Assembly: GCA_025529335.1 (NCBI GenBank)
Contig: JAMYHX010000492.1
Location: 1 to 31,870, forward strand
From: Rhizopus sp. PT2906
Taxonomy: Eukaryota > Mucoromycota > Mucoromycetes > Mucorales > Rhizopodaceae
DNA length: 31,870 nt
Direction: 5' to 3'
Shown here: positions 8,601-19,091 of the stretch, one piece after another
Numbering within the stretch: position 1 is the first letter of the stretch
Layout: each line of letters begins with the position of its first letter
Position numbers and translations under genes: made by a program
Notes under the pieces: generated by a model
What the model was told of the DNA's origin: nothing
The model's database searches: none
The model's input: the letters and a program-made list of their open reading frames with translations, nothing else

Positions 8601-10541
8601 TTACATACAAAAAGAATAAAAACTCTTTCTTGGTATCTTTACGTTGTCCAAATAAATGTCACTCACTGATTTGCAGCGAATGGTGATAATGCCAATAGAT
8701 GGAACATAGTTTCCAGGCATAATATCTGAGTTTTGGTATAAGTTTTGCAGTTCGCTGAGCACATCAGCATCTTCTACTGTGGTATACTGAGGATAAATAA
8801 ATGATCCACCGAGTCCGGCAATACGACACCAAGCGATTTTGTCATTTTCAGAACTCGCCAGCGAGCTCAGTATTCTGATGCCAATGTATTCAATGGTCTC
8901 TACTGTGCCAGTGTAAATCAAGAAGGAGCTGAGATAAATCTTTTCGAATCGAGTGTATGGCATATCTAGGGTACAGTCATTGGTAATGCACGCTGGTGAA
9001 GGAGAAAATGTCAATTGTTTTACGTTCTTTGTGACCTCGCATCTTCTAAAGCAGAGCTGGTTTAAGCGTGGACAGCATTTACTAAGGTAAGGAAACACCG
9101 TTGGATGGTTTTGTACCCTTGACTGGATTAGGGTGAGTGAATGTAGTGAGAAGACAGCCTTGGTATCCAAATCCTCCAGGTGCTTGTACAAGACTTGAAT
9201 CTCAGCACCGACTAGCGTAAGTTCTTCAAGCTGAGGCATGTTTTCTAAAAAATTGTCAATCAAAAAGGGGGTAAATGGATACTGATCCATCAGGCCCTTG
9301 GACAATGAGAGTTCGAGCGAGACTAATTGTCGACACTGAAACAGGTTGAAGGTGACACCAGACCACCCAGGTGTCTGTTCCCACACACGTAAACGCAAGA
9401 ATTTGAGCTGTTTTAAGCCAAAGGCAGCAATGATCAATAAAAACTGACAGGATTCGATAGCTTGATAAGTCTTGAAATCAATATACAGATTCTCTACCGC
9501 ACATGTTGGACTCTTGAGCTCTAGTGCTAAGCCCTTAGAGAGCAGCTGCGGCGCGTTTCTTCCGCCAATCGTCAAGGATTTCATACAACGTAAATTGCGT
9601 ATAAGGTCAACAAGAGCTTGTTGCCACATCCATTTGGTGCCAAATCGACTCGTTGCCATCTGAATGATCTTGAGTTCTTCAAGCTCGGGATAGTTTTCGT
9701 AAATGAATGCAAACCATTTGATCGAATCGATGTGGCCCTGAACAGTGAGCGATTTTAATGATGATTTTTCTTTAAAGCTGGCTAGGATATTGTTTGATTC
9801 ATACACGGCAGCAGGAGGTTCATGCCTTGGTGGATTTGTGCATATGAGCTCGAGTGATTTGAGGTTAGGTAAGGCTGTATGAATTTGTTGTAGTAAACTA
9901 GAAATGTTTAATGGAGCTGAATCCATTATTTGGTGTTGTTGTTGTTTATAGAATATTTCCAAAGTTAGATGTTGCAGGCTGGATACTTGATTTAGTAAAG
10001 AAGTAAAATGACTAGAGTCATTTTCTATTGGATCAAAAGCAAAGTTTATATTTAGATGAGTCAAATAAGGAGATTTAAATAAAGGGAGAAAATGAGGTAG
10101 TAATTGATGCTGTATAGGTGGTAAGCTTGAAATATGGTCCCAGTTGGAAATAGCATTTGATAATATTAGATGATTCCATTGATGTTTGTCAAATTGGAGC
10201 ACTTCTAATTGAGGACAGTACGTGCTTAGTGATTCAAAGTGAGTTTGGGATAAATGGATATGGCTGATGTAGTGTGGATCATCTAAATCTTCTAAATAGT
10301 CCATTGTTTCGTTATATTGGATATTGTTATGCAAGTAAATCTCTTTGACGAGCTGTCCGTTATATTTAACAGCTTCCATAAACTGTTGAAGTTGTTGATC
10401 CGAGTAGATATGAACTACTCGATAAAGTATTCTCTTGAATGCATTCCTCCAAAATTTACAAACAGCTAGACAATTATAACAATCTTGTAAAGTTAAATAA
10501 TTTGATAGTTGATATAGAAACTCAGAAGGTAATCTATTCAT
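8601..10541 (-). CDS. F-box protein with leucine-rich-repeat-like region
   Basis: Single-exon protein of 646 residues. Residues 1-45 form an F-box: LPSEFLYQLSNYLTLQDC, then a conserved C-x-V-C-K-x-W-R core (LAVCKFWRNAF), the Skp1-binding module of SCF ubiquitin ligases. The rest has irregular leucine-rich segments such as LEVLQFDKHQW, LKSLELIC, LKSLTVQG, LEELKII, MKSLTIGG, LKFLRLRVW, LVSLELSLSKG and LEELTLVGAEI, spaced about 25-50 residues apart, which would form a curved substrate-binding solenoid. Mucoromycota carry many such F-box/LRR proteins, and no specific substrate can be named. The start is the first ATG after a purine/pyrimidine-rich leader. It is convergent with the small secreted protein. 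Confidence 0.85.
   Translation of the reverse strand: MNRLPSEFLYQLSNYLTLQDCYNCLAVCKFWRNAFKRILYRVVHIYSDQQLQQFMEAVKYNGQLVKEIYLHNNIQYNETMDYLEDLDDPHYISHIHLSQTHFESLSTYCPQLEVLQFDKHQWNHLILSNAISNWDHISSLPPIQHQLLPHFLPLFKSPYLTHLNINFAFDPIENDSSHFTSLLNQVSSLQHLTLEIFYKQQQHQIMDSAPLNISSLLQQIHTALPNLKSLELICTNPPRHEPPAAVYESNNILASFKEKSSLKSLTVQGHIDSIKWFAFIYENYPELEELKIIQMATSRFGTKWMWQQALVDLIRNLRCMKSLTIGGRNAPQLLSKGLALELKSPTCAVENLYIDFKTYQAIESCQFLLIIAAFGLKQLKFLRLRVWEQTPGWSGVTFNLFQCRQLVSLELSLSKGLMDQYPFTPFLIDNFLENMPQLEELTLVGAEIQVLYKHLEDLDTKAVFSLHSLTLIQSRVQNHPTVFPYLSKCCPRLNQLCFRRCEVTKNVKQLTFSPSPACITNDCTLDMPYTRFEKIYLSSFLIYTGTVETIEYIGIRILSSLASSENDKIAWCRIAGLGGSFIYPQYTTVEDADVLSELQNLYQNSDIMPGNYVPSIGIITIRCKSVSDIYLDNVKIPRKSFYSFCM
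8615..8620 (+). terminator. Poly(A) signal of the small secreted protein gene
   Basis: AATAAA lies 49 nt after the stop of the secreted-protein gene and inside the last codons of the convergent F-box gene. On the minus strand a similar TAATAAAA overlaps the F-box stop codon, so the two transcripts very probably overlap at their 3' ends. Confidence 0.45.
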
Positions 10542-10558
10542 GAGTCCAACGACAAGTT

Positions 10559-10559
<1 letters not shown>

Positions 10560-10589
<30 letters not shown>

Positions 10590-10645
10590 GCAGAGAGAAA
10601 GAAAGAGAAAAAAAAAGAGAGAAATAAAAGAAAAAAAAGGGGGGA
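10560..10645. repeat. GA-rich low-complexity tract in the F-box gene leader
   Basis: A pure (GA)n run of about 28 nt continues into an imperfect purine tract. On the minus strand it is a CT-rich tract just upstream of the F-box ATG at 10541, the usual position of pyrimidine-rich leaders in this genome. Confidence 0.75.
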
Positions 10646-11500
10646 GAGAAAAGGAGATGGTGTTTTGTACATTTGTTGCATAACATACACTTGTGACCCT
10701 GAAAAATAAGACCTTTTTTTATCTGTTTAGCAGGCGATGCAATATGTGGAGTTGTCCTATTATCGGATGTGAGAGAGAGTCAAGCTCTCTAGAGTGTTTA
10801 TCAATTTACAAAATATGCATCCATAACAGAATAGCTATTTTTTTTTTGTTTATATAAAGGATGATGCACATTTTATATTAAAGTTTAGGACGAGATTACA
10901 AGAGGAAAATATAGGCAACCTGTCCAATTATTTGGTGTCACATTTTCCCTCTCCTGAGCCTGTGCGTTGTTCGATGTTCAGGAAAAACAACAACAACAAG
11001 GTTAAACTATCCTCCATTCTATGATGTAAAAACATACACCAAAAGGATGTAGAATGTAGAGAGAGGAAACCTTTACTCTTTCAACTTTATTGCTCGCCAT
11101 CATGGCTTATGCAGCGAGATTTCATACCATTCCTTCAATAAAGCCATATACACATGCACACTGTGAGGATACATTTGAACATCCTCTCCTTCTGTTCATT
11201 CAGAAAACAAGGACAATAATAAAGTGTAGAATTCATGTTAAACGAATCATAGAACCAGATACTTCTAGCAATCTTCACTTTATGAAGAGACTGATTGCTG
11301 CGCAAAGATCAATGAATCTATTTCTCATAAAAGTCATACCACATCTGAAGTCCGATCAAAGTTAATGTAGCATTGATAGAGTGCACCTAGAGTGCACTAG
11401 TAAAAGTCAATGTCTTTTAACAAGACCCGTTACCATAAACCAACTTGCTTAAAACTTACCAAGTGTTAAGCAAAGCTTACAATGTCTAATTTTATAGTCT

Positions 11501-11518
11501 AAAAAAAAGCTTTTTTTT
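11501..11518. repeat. Perfect 18-nt palindrome A8-GC-T8
   Basis: Eight A, then GC, then eight T: a perfect palindrome with no loop, in non-coding DNA about 300 nt beyond the stop of the disordered-protein gene. It is probably a chance AT-rich structure. Confidence 0.5.
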
Positions 11519-11812
11519 GGAACAATCGTCTAATTTAAGCTTTTATCCTTCTCAATTGATGTTAAAAACCTGTATTAGAAGGTAGTAACAAAGTCATGTG
11601 TGCAATTATTTATCGCCTGACAGCGAAATACATTTAAAAAAGTTTGTGTGTCAATCTGGTATAAACAAATCCATTTTTATGGGTGTATAATCATTCCATG
11701 TCTACATGAAATAAACATATGTATATAAAAAAAGGAGGAAGGGGGAGTGGAATATTTTATATGGTAAAGTACACACATTTTAAGAAAAGGGGGGGGGTAT
11801 ATGTATAATAAT

Positions 11813-13499
11813 TTATGCCTCAACAGGTTTGGTTGTACGTTTCATGAGGGATGCCATTCTTTTGACAAAGCCATGATCATCTTTATAAGTCGTAAGATTC
11901 TTTGCAGATGATACCCTCCTTACTTGTTTCTTATTACCGCCTAATTTTATGAATGCTGATTTTGATCGATTTAATCCCTTTGGTGGTAAATTATTATTAT
12001 CTTCATCATAGATTGATTGAAACGCTTTATGTTTCGATATTGTCTTTTCCATCACCACTGCTGATTTTCTCTTCTTTTTTGTTGAATGGGTTTTAAGGTA
12101 TTTCTTTGTATTGATATTTTCAACAGGTGGTTCAGGTAATGGTTTATCTCTTATAGATATCCTTTCTTCTGATGACCACGAATCCAATGTGGAAGTGCTT
12201 TCGACTCGACGATTAGCAGTTGGGTCACTCTTGTTTTGATGCATCATCACAAACTCGGGTTGGCCTTTTTTGTTACCTGTAACAAAGGATGCTAACTTGA
12301 GTAATGATGTCTTACGGGTGAGTCCTTTCTCAGGGAACTCCTGATGAGCAGGCGGTTGAGGTGGCGGTGGTAATGAGGATGTTTCTTTCATGGGCTGATG
12401 CTTTGTCATATCGTGTTCTTGACGATGTCTTAATGAAGAAGATCGTTTAGGTACAGACTGTATGACCAATGGCTGTCTTTGTTCTTGTGGCAGTCGTTCA
12501 TTGTTTGACAGAGTTTTGTCCAAATTTGCTTTTTCATTCGAATTCTCAAAAGCAATCCTTTCAAACGCAGGCAACAAGCTATTAAGCATATCATACGAAG
12601 AGCGGCGTTTTTGTTGTTTTGGTTTAAAAGGTAATTCAGGTAATTTAGGCGCTGTATCAATTTTGATATCTACGGCGAAATCCATATCAAATAAACTCAT
12701 AATTTCATTTGCCAAATTTTGAGAAACAACACTTGAGGTAATGCCTGTATCACTTGTCCAACTAAGCCTGTTCTTATTTCCGTTGAATCCGCTCTTCCTT
12801 CTTGCTTGCTTTTCGTCGGGACTAGCTGGTAGTGGTTTATCGATTAAAGGAGATGAACCTCGTGCTTCAAAAGATTCAGCGGAAATAGTTGCATTAGGTT
12901 GTGAAAAGATCGAAGAACAAGATGATCCAGACGACCGGGTTGTTTTTCTCTTTTCTTCTTCTGCATTTATTGATGCTTGTTCATCTTCTGCTATCCATAG
13001 CTCATCCCCTTGTCCATCATCATCATTTTCTTCATCGTCTTCTTCTTGACCATTGACATCACCCATCGTAGAATGATAGAAGCTTGTCGGTGGATAGTAG
13101 TTTGGCTGTTGTTTTACAGGTCTAAATGTCTCAATTGTTTGTGCATATTGAGCAAATATCTCTTCTAAACCTTCCTGTGTCATTTCTTCAAGTGATCTAG
13201 ATATACAAGTTAGCTTTTTAGTAGCTTTATTCATCCATGTATCTTTACTCTGGTGTAAAGAATTGCCATCGGGTCATCTGTTGTAACCAATCAGAAGGTG
13301 TATTTGAATAGATATATTCCAACATGTTCTTGATGACAGCCGTCTTTCTTAATGAATGTAAATCAGGTGGAGCAAAAGTAAGTTGTGCCAATTTAAAATT
13401 GGATATCGCAGCCAGTTGAATTGGGTTATATTGTGGTATCCATTGTTTATTTGCTGAATGAATGTCATTCAATTTATCTTTACCAACAGGTGAAGGCAT
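11813..13499 (-). CDS. Large disordered protein of unknown function
   Basis: Two exons, 13499-13249 and 13196-11813, give 544 residues. The 52-nt intron has GTAAAG, a GCTAAC branch site and CTAG; splicing removes an in-frame stop and joins FFTPE to SLEEMTQEG in frame. The N-terminal 110 residues look folded and helical (IQLAAISNFKLAQLTF ... LLQQMT-like segments ... EEIFAQYAQTIE). After that come an acidic run (EEDDEENDDDG), Ser-rich linkers, two KPLPxxP motifs that could bind SH3 domains, and a basic C-terminus with SLMKRTTK. I do not recognise the family; a signalling or cytoskeletal adaptor would fit but is inference. It lies 188 nt downstream of the importin gene, on the same strand. Confidence 0.8.
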
Positions 13500-13687
13500 T
13501 ACACATGTAATATATATATACACACACACCAAAAAAAGGAGAACAAGAAAAAAAGAAAGAAAGAAAGAAAGAAAGAGGAATATAAAATTATAAAATATAA
13601 TTTTTGATGGTAACACATGCAACATAGAAGATGGGTTCACGTTTTTTTTTTGTTTACTCTTTCTCTTTTTCAAAAAGTAACAAAGGC

Positions 13688-16600
13688 TTATACTTTACCA
13701 AAGCTAGTGTTACCTAATCCACGGCATTTGATTGAAAATGTATTTACATTTTCCTTAAATCTCTTTAAAGATCTTGTTCTACTCCGTGAAATATTAAAAT
13801 CATATATACTCATGTAACACCACCTTCAAACTTACCCGAGCACTCCTTTAAGAAACATCTCCTTATCACTTTTTGATACCATCGCTGAGGGAAACTGGTC
13901 CTAAGAAAAGGAATCAATTGATATGAATTACATATTTTCATTTATATTTACATTGGCCAAAAGTGTTTGAAGCCATTGTCTACTAGGTTCCAGGTATCTA
14001 CCAATAATTTTATATAATGTATCCACCAGCGGACCTGAAAAAGATCTAGGCACACGACCGCCAATTCCCTTGGGTACCATTAATCACTGTAATAATAATA
14101 ATAATAATAGTAATTGTTTACCATCAATAATTGTTCCATTATTTGTATTCCCATAGTCATCATTATTTCATCCATTGCCTTGGCTTTATTCTCATCCAAC
14201 TCTTGGCTTACAAAGTCGGCCTACTTTACAAGGTGAGTCTCGTTCATACGAATAACTATAAATGCATATACTTGCCACAAAGTTCAAGGCTGCCTTCAAT
14301 GCTAATCTTTCTTGTAATCCCATACCAGCGATAACAAACATAAAAATAACGTGAATCATCTCGTTTGGTAATTCATAAAATGCCAGTGGGCATCGTCGAA
14401 TGGTTCTAGATAGTAAATTAAAGTAACTATCTACTATATCAGGATACTGCTCCATTGCGTCAGCTCCATGGATAAACTCAAATGTCTTGTTCGTCAATGT
14501 GCCCAGTAAATCTCGAAGTCGGTGATAATCTTGTCCTCCGTACACATTCATGATCAGAGAGGCCGTATCCAGCCAGCATGAATATGGAGCTGTCTGGTAC
14601 GCAGACTCAACCAGGACGGCAAGGTCTTCAAACCTTAAACTCATCAATGGACTCGTTGACTTCATGCCCATATCAAGAAAATGTGATAATCCTTTCGCAA
14701 TTTTTTCATCATTTGCCCATGTTTGTGCAATCCTCATGGATGATTCTCGGATCGCATAGATCATCTCGTTGAACCCCTCTATATTGGCGTACATACTCGC
14801 CAATTGTCCGCTTGCAAAAGCATCATACACTGACATTCGCTCATTCAGCGATTGGTAGTCATCATTTGGTGATTGAATACCTCGACAGCATGCAGATAAA
14901 TACTGAAGCTGTTCAAGTAGTCTTTCTCGTATTGCCTCTTGATTCTCTGTAGAATTGAGCGCAGCTGCAATTCCTTGAAGGATGTCTCCTGTCAATGACT
15001 AATATCTAGGTCGTCAATATATATACATATATATACTATATCTTGCTTTTAGTGTACATACCATCAAAGGTGCAATAGCTCTTTCCGGTGGAAGTACTTG
15101 AATGACGTCAGCTACGGATTCTACTACTTTTTGTAATATAGGTGGCTGCACCAACAAGGTATGAGACCATGTGCTTTTGATTAAACAATGTGAGAGGTTA
15201 CCTTGATATGGGAATTGGCCATAGCGGCATACACTTGCATCAGATCGCTTAATTCAGCTACCAAGGATTCACGACACGTGTCACAAATGTCAGCAAATGA
15301 CGTACTCGCTGACTGCGCTAGTCTCATGTCACTCAAGCATGGAACAATATAATTCATGACCGATCCTAGGAATACTGGATGCGATTTAAGCCATTCAGAT
15401 AATGAGCCTAGTAGCAAGAGTACCGTATTCTTCAAGCGGATATGACATTCATTAGGCAATCTTGCCAAGATATCAAAGAATCTAGGAACGTGTTCATTTT
15501 CATCATGAGATATTTCTTCAGATATACTCTTTAAGGAAAACAGAGCTGCTTCTAGTTCCTTTTCAGACGAGAGTTAAGAAAGATGGATCAATCTATTATG
15601 GTTACAACTTACTTGAGATGCTGTAGGAAGAAAAGCCCATTGATCAAGTATACTTGAAGCATACTCTAACAAGATAGCAAGCATGTCTCCTCTCAATACA
15701 TAGTAAGGATTAATCATCACGTCACCCAAATCTCTTCTCCATATTTTGAACTTGTCCTTGGTATCTATATACAAAGTATGAACATATGTCATGATCTCTA
15801 TTTTTTTTTTAAACCTTTATTCCATGAGTTCCATGTTTCATCATCTGGATATCGTGCGTTCTTTATAAGAATAACCACAAGCTCGCGGTACATTACAATC
15901 GCAGATTGTGCGCAACTCCATAGCTTTGGGTTATCCTTGGGAGGTGGCAATACACTTTCGTCATGAAGGGTCTCTTGCAGTATATACCAAAAGTTTAGTG
16001 GAATTTCTGATACTTCTTGATCTGCAGGAAAGTAGCCTTCAAATTCGGTTAATCGCATAATCATACTCATCAATGACTGGATGTTGGGATCATCTAGTTC
16101 CTTGGCTATATAGTCTGTATATGTCTCTCCATAAGTGGAGAACAATTTAGCCAATAGCTTTGCTGTTTCCTCGTCGTTGTCTATGTATAAAATAAGAGAA
16201 TAGCTCGCAGTTGCGTAAAGGTGTGGACATCTCACCTGATATACTCGAGCTGAACTTTGCCTTCATTTCATGGCTCGTAAAACATAAAAGTAGGTCGTTT
16301 CGTAAAGTATGGTATTTACTCCACGCATTTTGCTGCATAGATTCCAATAATACATCCACTGCCTGTTCAAATACTTGTTCATCTCCCAGCATAGCCATAG
16401 TTCTTTGTAGTAGTGGATATGTATCTCTAAAAGAGGTTGGCAATCAGCGGTCATAACATTTTTTCTTCTTCTTCTAAGCCTTACTCTAGATTAATACCAT
16501 ACTGCACCCAGCTCTGTAAACATCGAAGTACTTTAGATCGTACTGTTTCATTTTCTGAAAAGATCAAGTTGGACAACTGAGCCAAAACAAGAGGAACACT

Positions 16601-17454
16601 TTCCTTCAATTCGCCAATTAACTGTAGCCTACATCAAATCAGTATACAATTTTGTTTTTCTCTCTCTATCTGTCACTCACTTTCTTCCTCCGAGCAAATG
16701 TGCATTACTCACTTCCTCTGGCACCAGAGTACAGAATTCAAGTATGGCCATATTTATTGTGTCTATAGGTATCTGATACATCTGAGCTCCCATTTGCAAT
16801 ACCTTGATCGTCTCTGGTATGAAGCTTGTCCAGTGATTAGGCACAGTATAAAATGCATATGCAATAAGCTACATGTATAAATATATATATATAAAAGTGT
16901 CAGAGAGCCTTTCTATATAATATCACTCAACGCGTATATATGTCACGCGTGTCACCAAATTACAGCTGTATAGAGTTTAGTTGTTATAAACGCGGGTCCA
17001 GTACACAAACGAACGATCCATCCTAAAAGTTCGTTTCTTAACCACTCTATCTTGTCTTCTGGTAACGTCTCCCTGTTTTTAAAAAGTTGAATATTACTGA
17101 ACAAATGAAAATTATCACTACTTGCCAGTCGCGAGATATCTTTATCTGAAAGGTATGAGCTCCAAAAAACCTACAGTGATCTGACTGCTAGCCATGTTTA
17201 ACAGGTAATGTCTTGAAAACAAATATTGATTACCTCTGAAGCTAATAATTGTGATGCCAAATTCCATGCATAAGGTTGCCTTTGTATTATCTGAAGTTGC
17301 TCTTGAATCTGTTTAGCTGCAGTAGCATCGCTCGTGTTGTAGAAATGTGAAATGAGCTATTTTATTGCTTAAAGATAAGTAAACAAAAAAAAAAACAAAA
17401 GTTGTATAACTTTACATTTTCTAAATCTATAATGCTTAGTTGGTCCATTTGCAT
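13688..17454 (-). CDS. Importin-13/Kap122-type karyopherin beta (16 exons)
   Basis: Nuclear transport receptor that binds Ran-GTP and carries proteins through nuclear pores; HEAT-repeat solenoid. Exons: 17454-17416, 17356-17234, 17184-17126, 17072-16964, 16868-16681, 16628-16485, 16426-16236, 16180-15815, 15764-15613, 15558-15202, 15145-15062, 14998-14276, 14220-14122, 14068-13952, 13900-13836, 13781-13688. Total 2910 nt, 969 residues, close to the usual length. Family landmarks in order: FFGAHTFQIKISRDW near the N-terminus, SWVQYGINLEDTYPLL, LNFWYILQETL, FKIWRRDLGDVM, LGSLSEWLKSHP, ESVADVIQVLPPERAIAPL, GIGGRVPRSFSG and a C-terminal FSIKCRGLG. Introns are 48-95 nt. Two of them (17073-17125 and 14221-14275) need GCAAGT donors to keep frame. 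Kap122 is the yeast relative; cargo cannot be told. Confidence 0.92.
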
Positions 17455-18251
17455 TTCAGGGAAGAAAAAAAAAATATATATATAAAAAATAAGCTTGTCT
17501 TTATAGTTCAAATCAATTTTTGCATAGATGTACTTTGGACAACATTCAGTACAAAAGTCAAAAAGCGTAAACCAGCCATGTAACTCTTGGATATATTGAA
17601 AACATTTCTCTTTTCATTCAATTATAAAAGCATGCTCCATTCTGAAGAGAAACGTTGTGACGAACCAGACATAGTCTTTGACCCATCCATCGTAATAAAC
17701 CCTAAATAGTCAGAATAGTCCAAGACAAAGAGCTCCAAAAAATCCTAAGCTCAGCTAGGCATTATCTTGCCCCATGTCAAGTACTCTCAGGGTCCGTCTT
17801 CGTCAACTACTTCAAAATAACTTTTGGTTCGATACCAACTAGCAACGGTATATGTATTTATTTGAGTAGCCACACTTAGAGAGCGTTCCTCCCAGTCTAC
17901 AGATAGCGAATAAAGCCTATTAAGTCATGCAGATGCCCTGAGAGCATGGATAGCCAGTTCAGAAATCTGCATCACTTGAATCACCAAGTGATGTACTAGT
18001 TGCAATGTTAGATAGAACGCGTGGTTATTAGGTGCACCTATAAGCCAAACACCAAAATGATCTTAATCAACCTTAGAGAAAAGATTTCAAGAGCTAAAAA
18101 GTATTGCACAGAGAAAAGAAAAGAAAAACAAACTACAAATGCAGGGTCTTTTTATACTTTTCCTGAATATATCTGTATTTGACAGTGAACAATTTTTAAT
18201 TGGCTTATTTTTGTAGTAAGGGATAACACGCATGATAGAAAGCGATTTTTT
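17455..18251. other. Non-coding region with decayed coding traces
   Basis: The first 60 nt are the AT-rich leader of the importin gene. From about 17632 to 18060 the plus strand shows protein-like pieces in shifting frames with several stops: LHSEEKRCDEPDIVFDPS, then SLESPSDVLVAMLDRTRG near 17970-18020. They look like a decayed transposon or gene, but I cannot name it. A 9-bp hairpin lies at 17970-17993. Confidence 0.4.
17970..17993. repeat. Short inverted repeat, 9-bp arms, 6-nt loop
   Basis: CATCACTTG (17970-17978) and CAAGTGATG (17985-17993) are perfect reverse complements separated by AATCAC. There is no T-run after it on either strand, and it sits within the decayed coding trace, so it may be coincidental. 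Confidence 0.5.
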
Positions 18252-18987
18252 TTTTAATTCCAACTTCTGAAGCGCAATACTCCATGTTTATTTCATTGGT
18301 GGAGCCACTTTGTATTATTAAGAGATCACATCTGCGTTCCATTTGTCTCCTAAGACCTTCTTCGACATCATTTATGTTTCGTTTGTTATTCTTTCTATCG
18401 GATGAGGCTACTGAACAAGTTTCACCACTAATAATTACAGTTAGTATTCAAATAGTTGTGCTGAATCTAGATATTACCGTACTACTTTGACACCTTGTAC
18501 GTTCCCAAACCAACGATCAACCCCCCAAATATGCACATTGTACCATTGTTCGTTGTGATCCAATTCAAACGAGCCATCTTCGTACTCTCGCAGCAGTGTA
18601 TAAACACTGTGTTTAATCCAGTCCAAGCCAAACGATTATGATCTATCGTAAGATTTCTCCCATTCTTCTGTTTCGCTTAGTCTGCTTCTCAGCTCGCTAG
18701 CATCTTGACAATTGAATTGAAGTATTTTTTGAAGTCATCTGGAGGTTCTTTTCTCATCCCATCATTACGATATGTTTTTAATTTCTTCGATTTCTTGTGG
18801 TGTGAACATTACGTTTTTTCAAATATATGTCTAACTCATTTAGATCTAGAATTGATGATTGTGATGGATGGTTAAAGACACATGTTTTGCCAAAACCATA
18901 GAGCTTATCTTCCACAACAGTCTCTGTGGATAAAATCAGTTTTTTGAAACCATTATCAACTTTAGGATCTTTTTTGGTTCTATTGAA
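18252..18987 (-). pseudogene. Decayed copy of a multi-copy hypothetical gene, with a preserved intron
   Basis: Read on the minus strand: KLILSTETVVEDKLYGFGKT near the start, then FTPQEIEEIK, PPDDFKKYFNSIVK, ASELRSRLSETEEWEKSYD, a stop, LDWIKHSVYTLLREYEDGSF, NEQWYNVHIWG, GNVQGVKVVR, and, after an intron, GETCSVASSDRKN and STNEINMEYCASEVG. At least two frameshifts and one stop separate the pieces. A 50-nt intron (18428-18477) still has GTAAT, a perfect TACTAAC branch and TTAG, and joins VVR to GETC in frame, so this copy was not made from spliced mRNA. From memory, similar proteins recur in many copies in Mucoromycota genomes; their function is unknown. Both ends are truncated. Confidence 0.65.
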
Positions 18988-18994
18988 GTTGTGA

Positions 18995-19058
18995 ATCTAA
19001 TCTATGCTTATTGCACCAATTTGACAAAACTCTCCATCCGTGATCGTATGCTTTATGT

Positions 19059-19091
<33 letters not shown>

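Larger units (their letters stand above)
10542..11812. other. Intergenic region with GA tract and small palindrome, no supported gene
   Basis: About 1.27 kb. The left part is the upstream region of the F-box gene and starts with a long GA-rich tract. The right part is the 3' flank of the disordered-protein gene. One 91-codon plus-strand frame (11090-11365) has no recognisable domain and no supporting context. A direct repeat of AGAGTGCAC occurs near 11380. Confidence 0.5.

Noticed and set aside
11090..11365. 91-codon plus-strand frame
   Set aside because: No domain, no promoter-like context, and composition like non-coding DNA.
13245..13673. Separate small gene ending at 13245
   Set aside because: The stop lies inside a good 52-nt intron with a GCTAAC branch; splicing joins it in frame to the downstream exon. 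The hydrophobic N-terminal part before the ATG at 13499 is read from a leader repeat.
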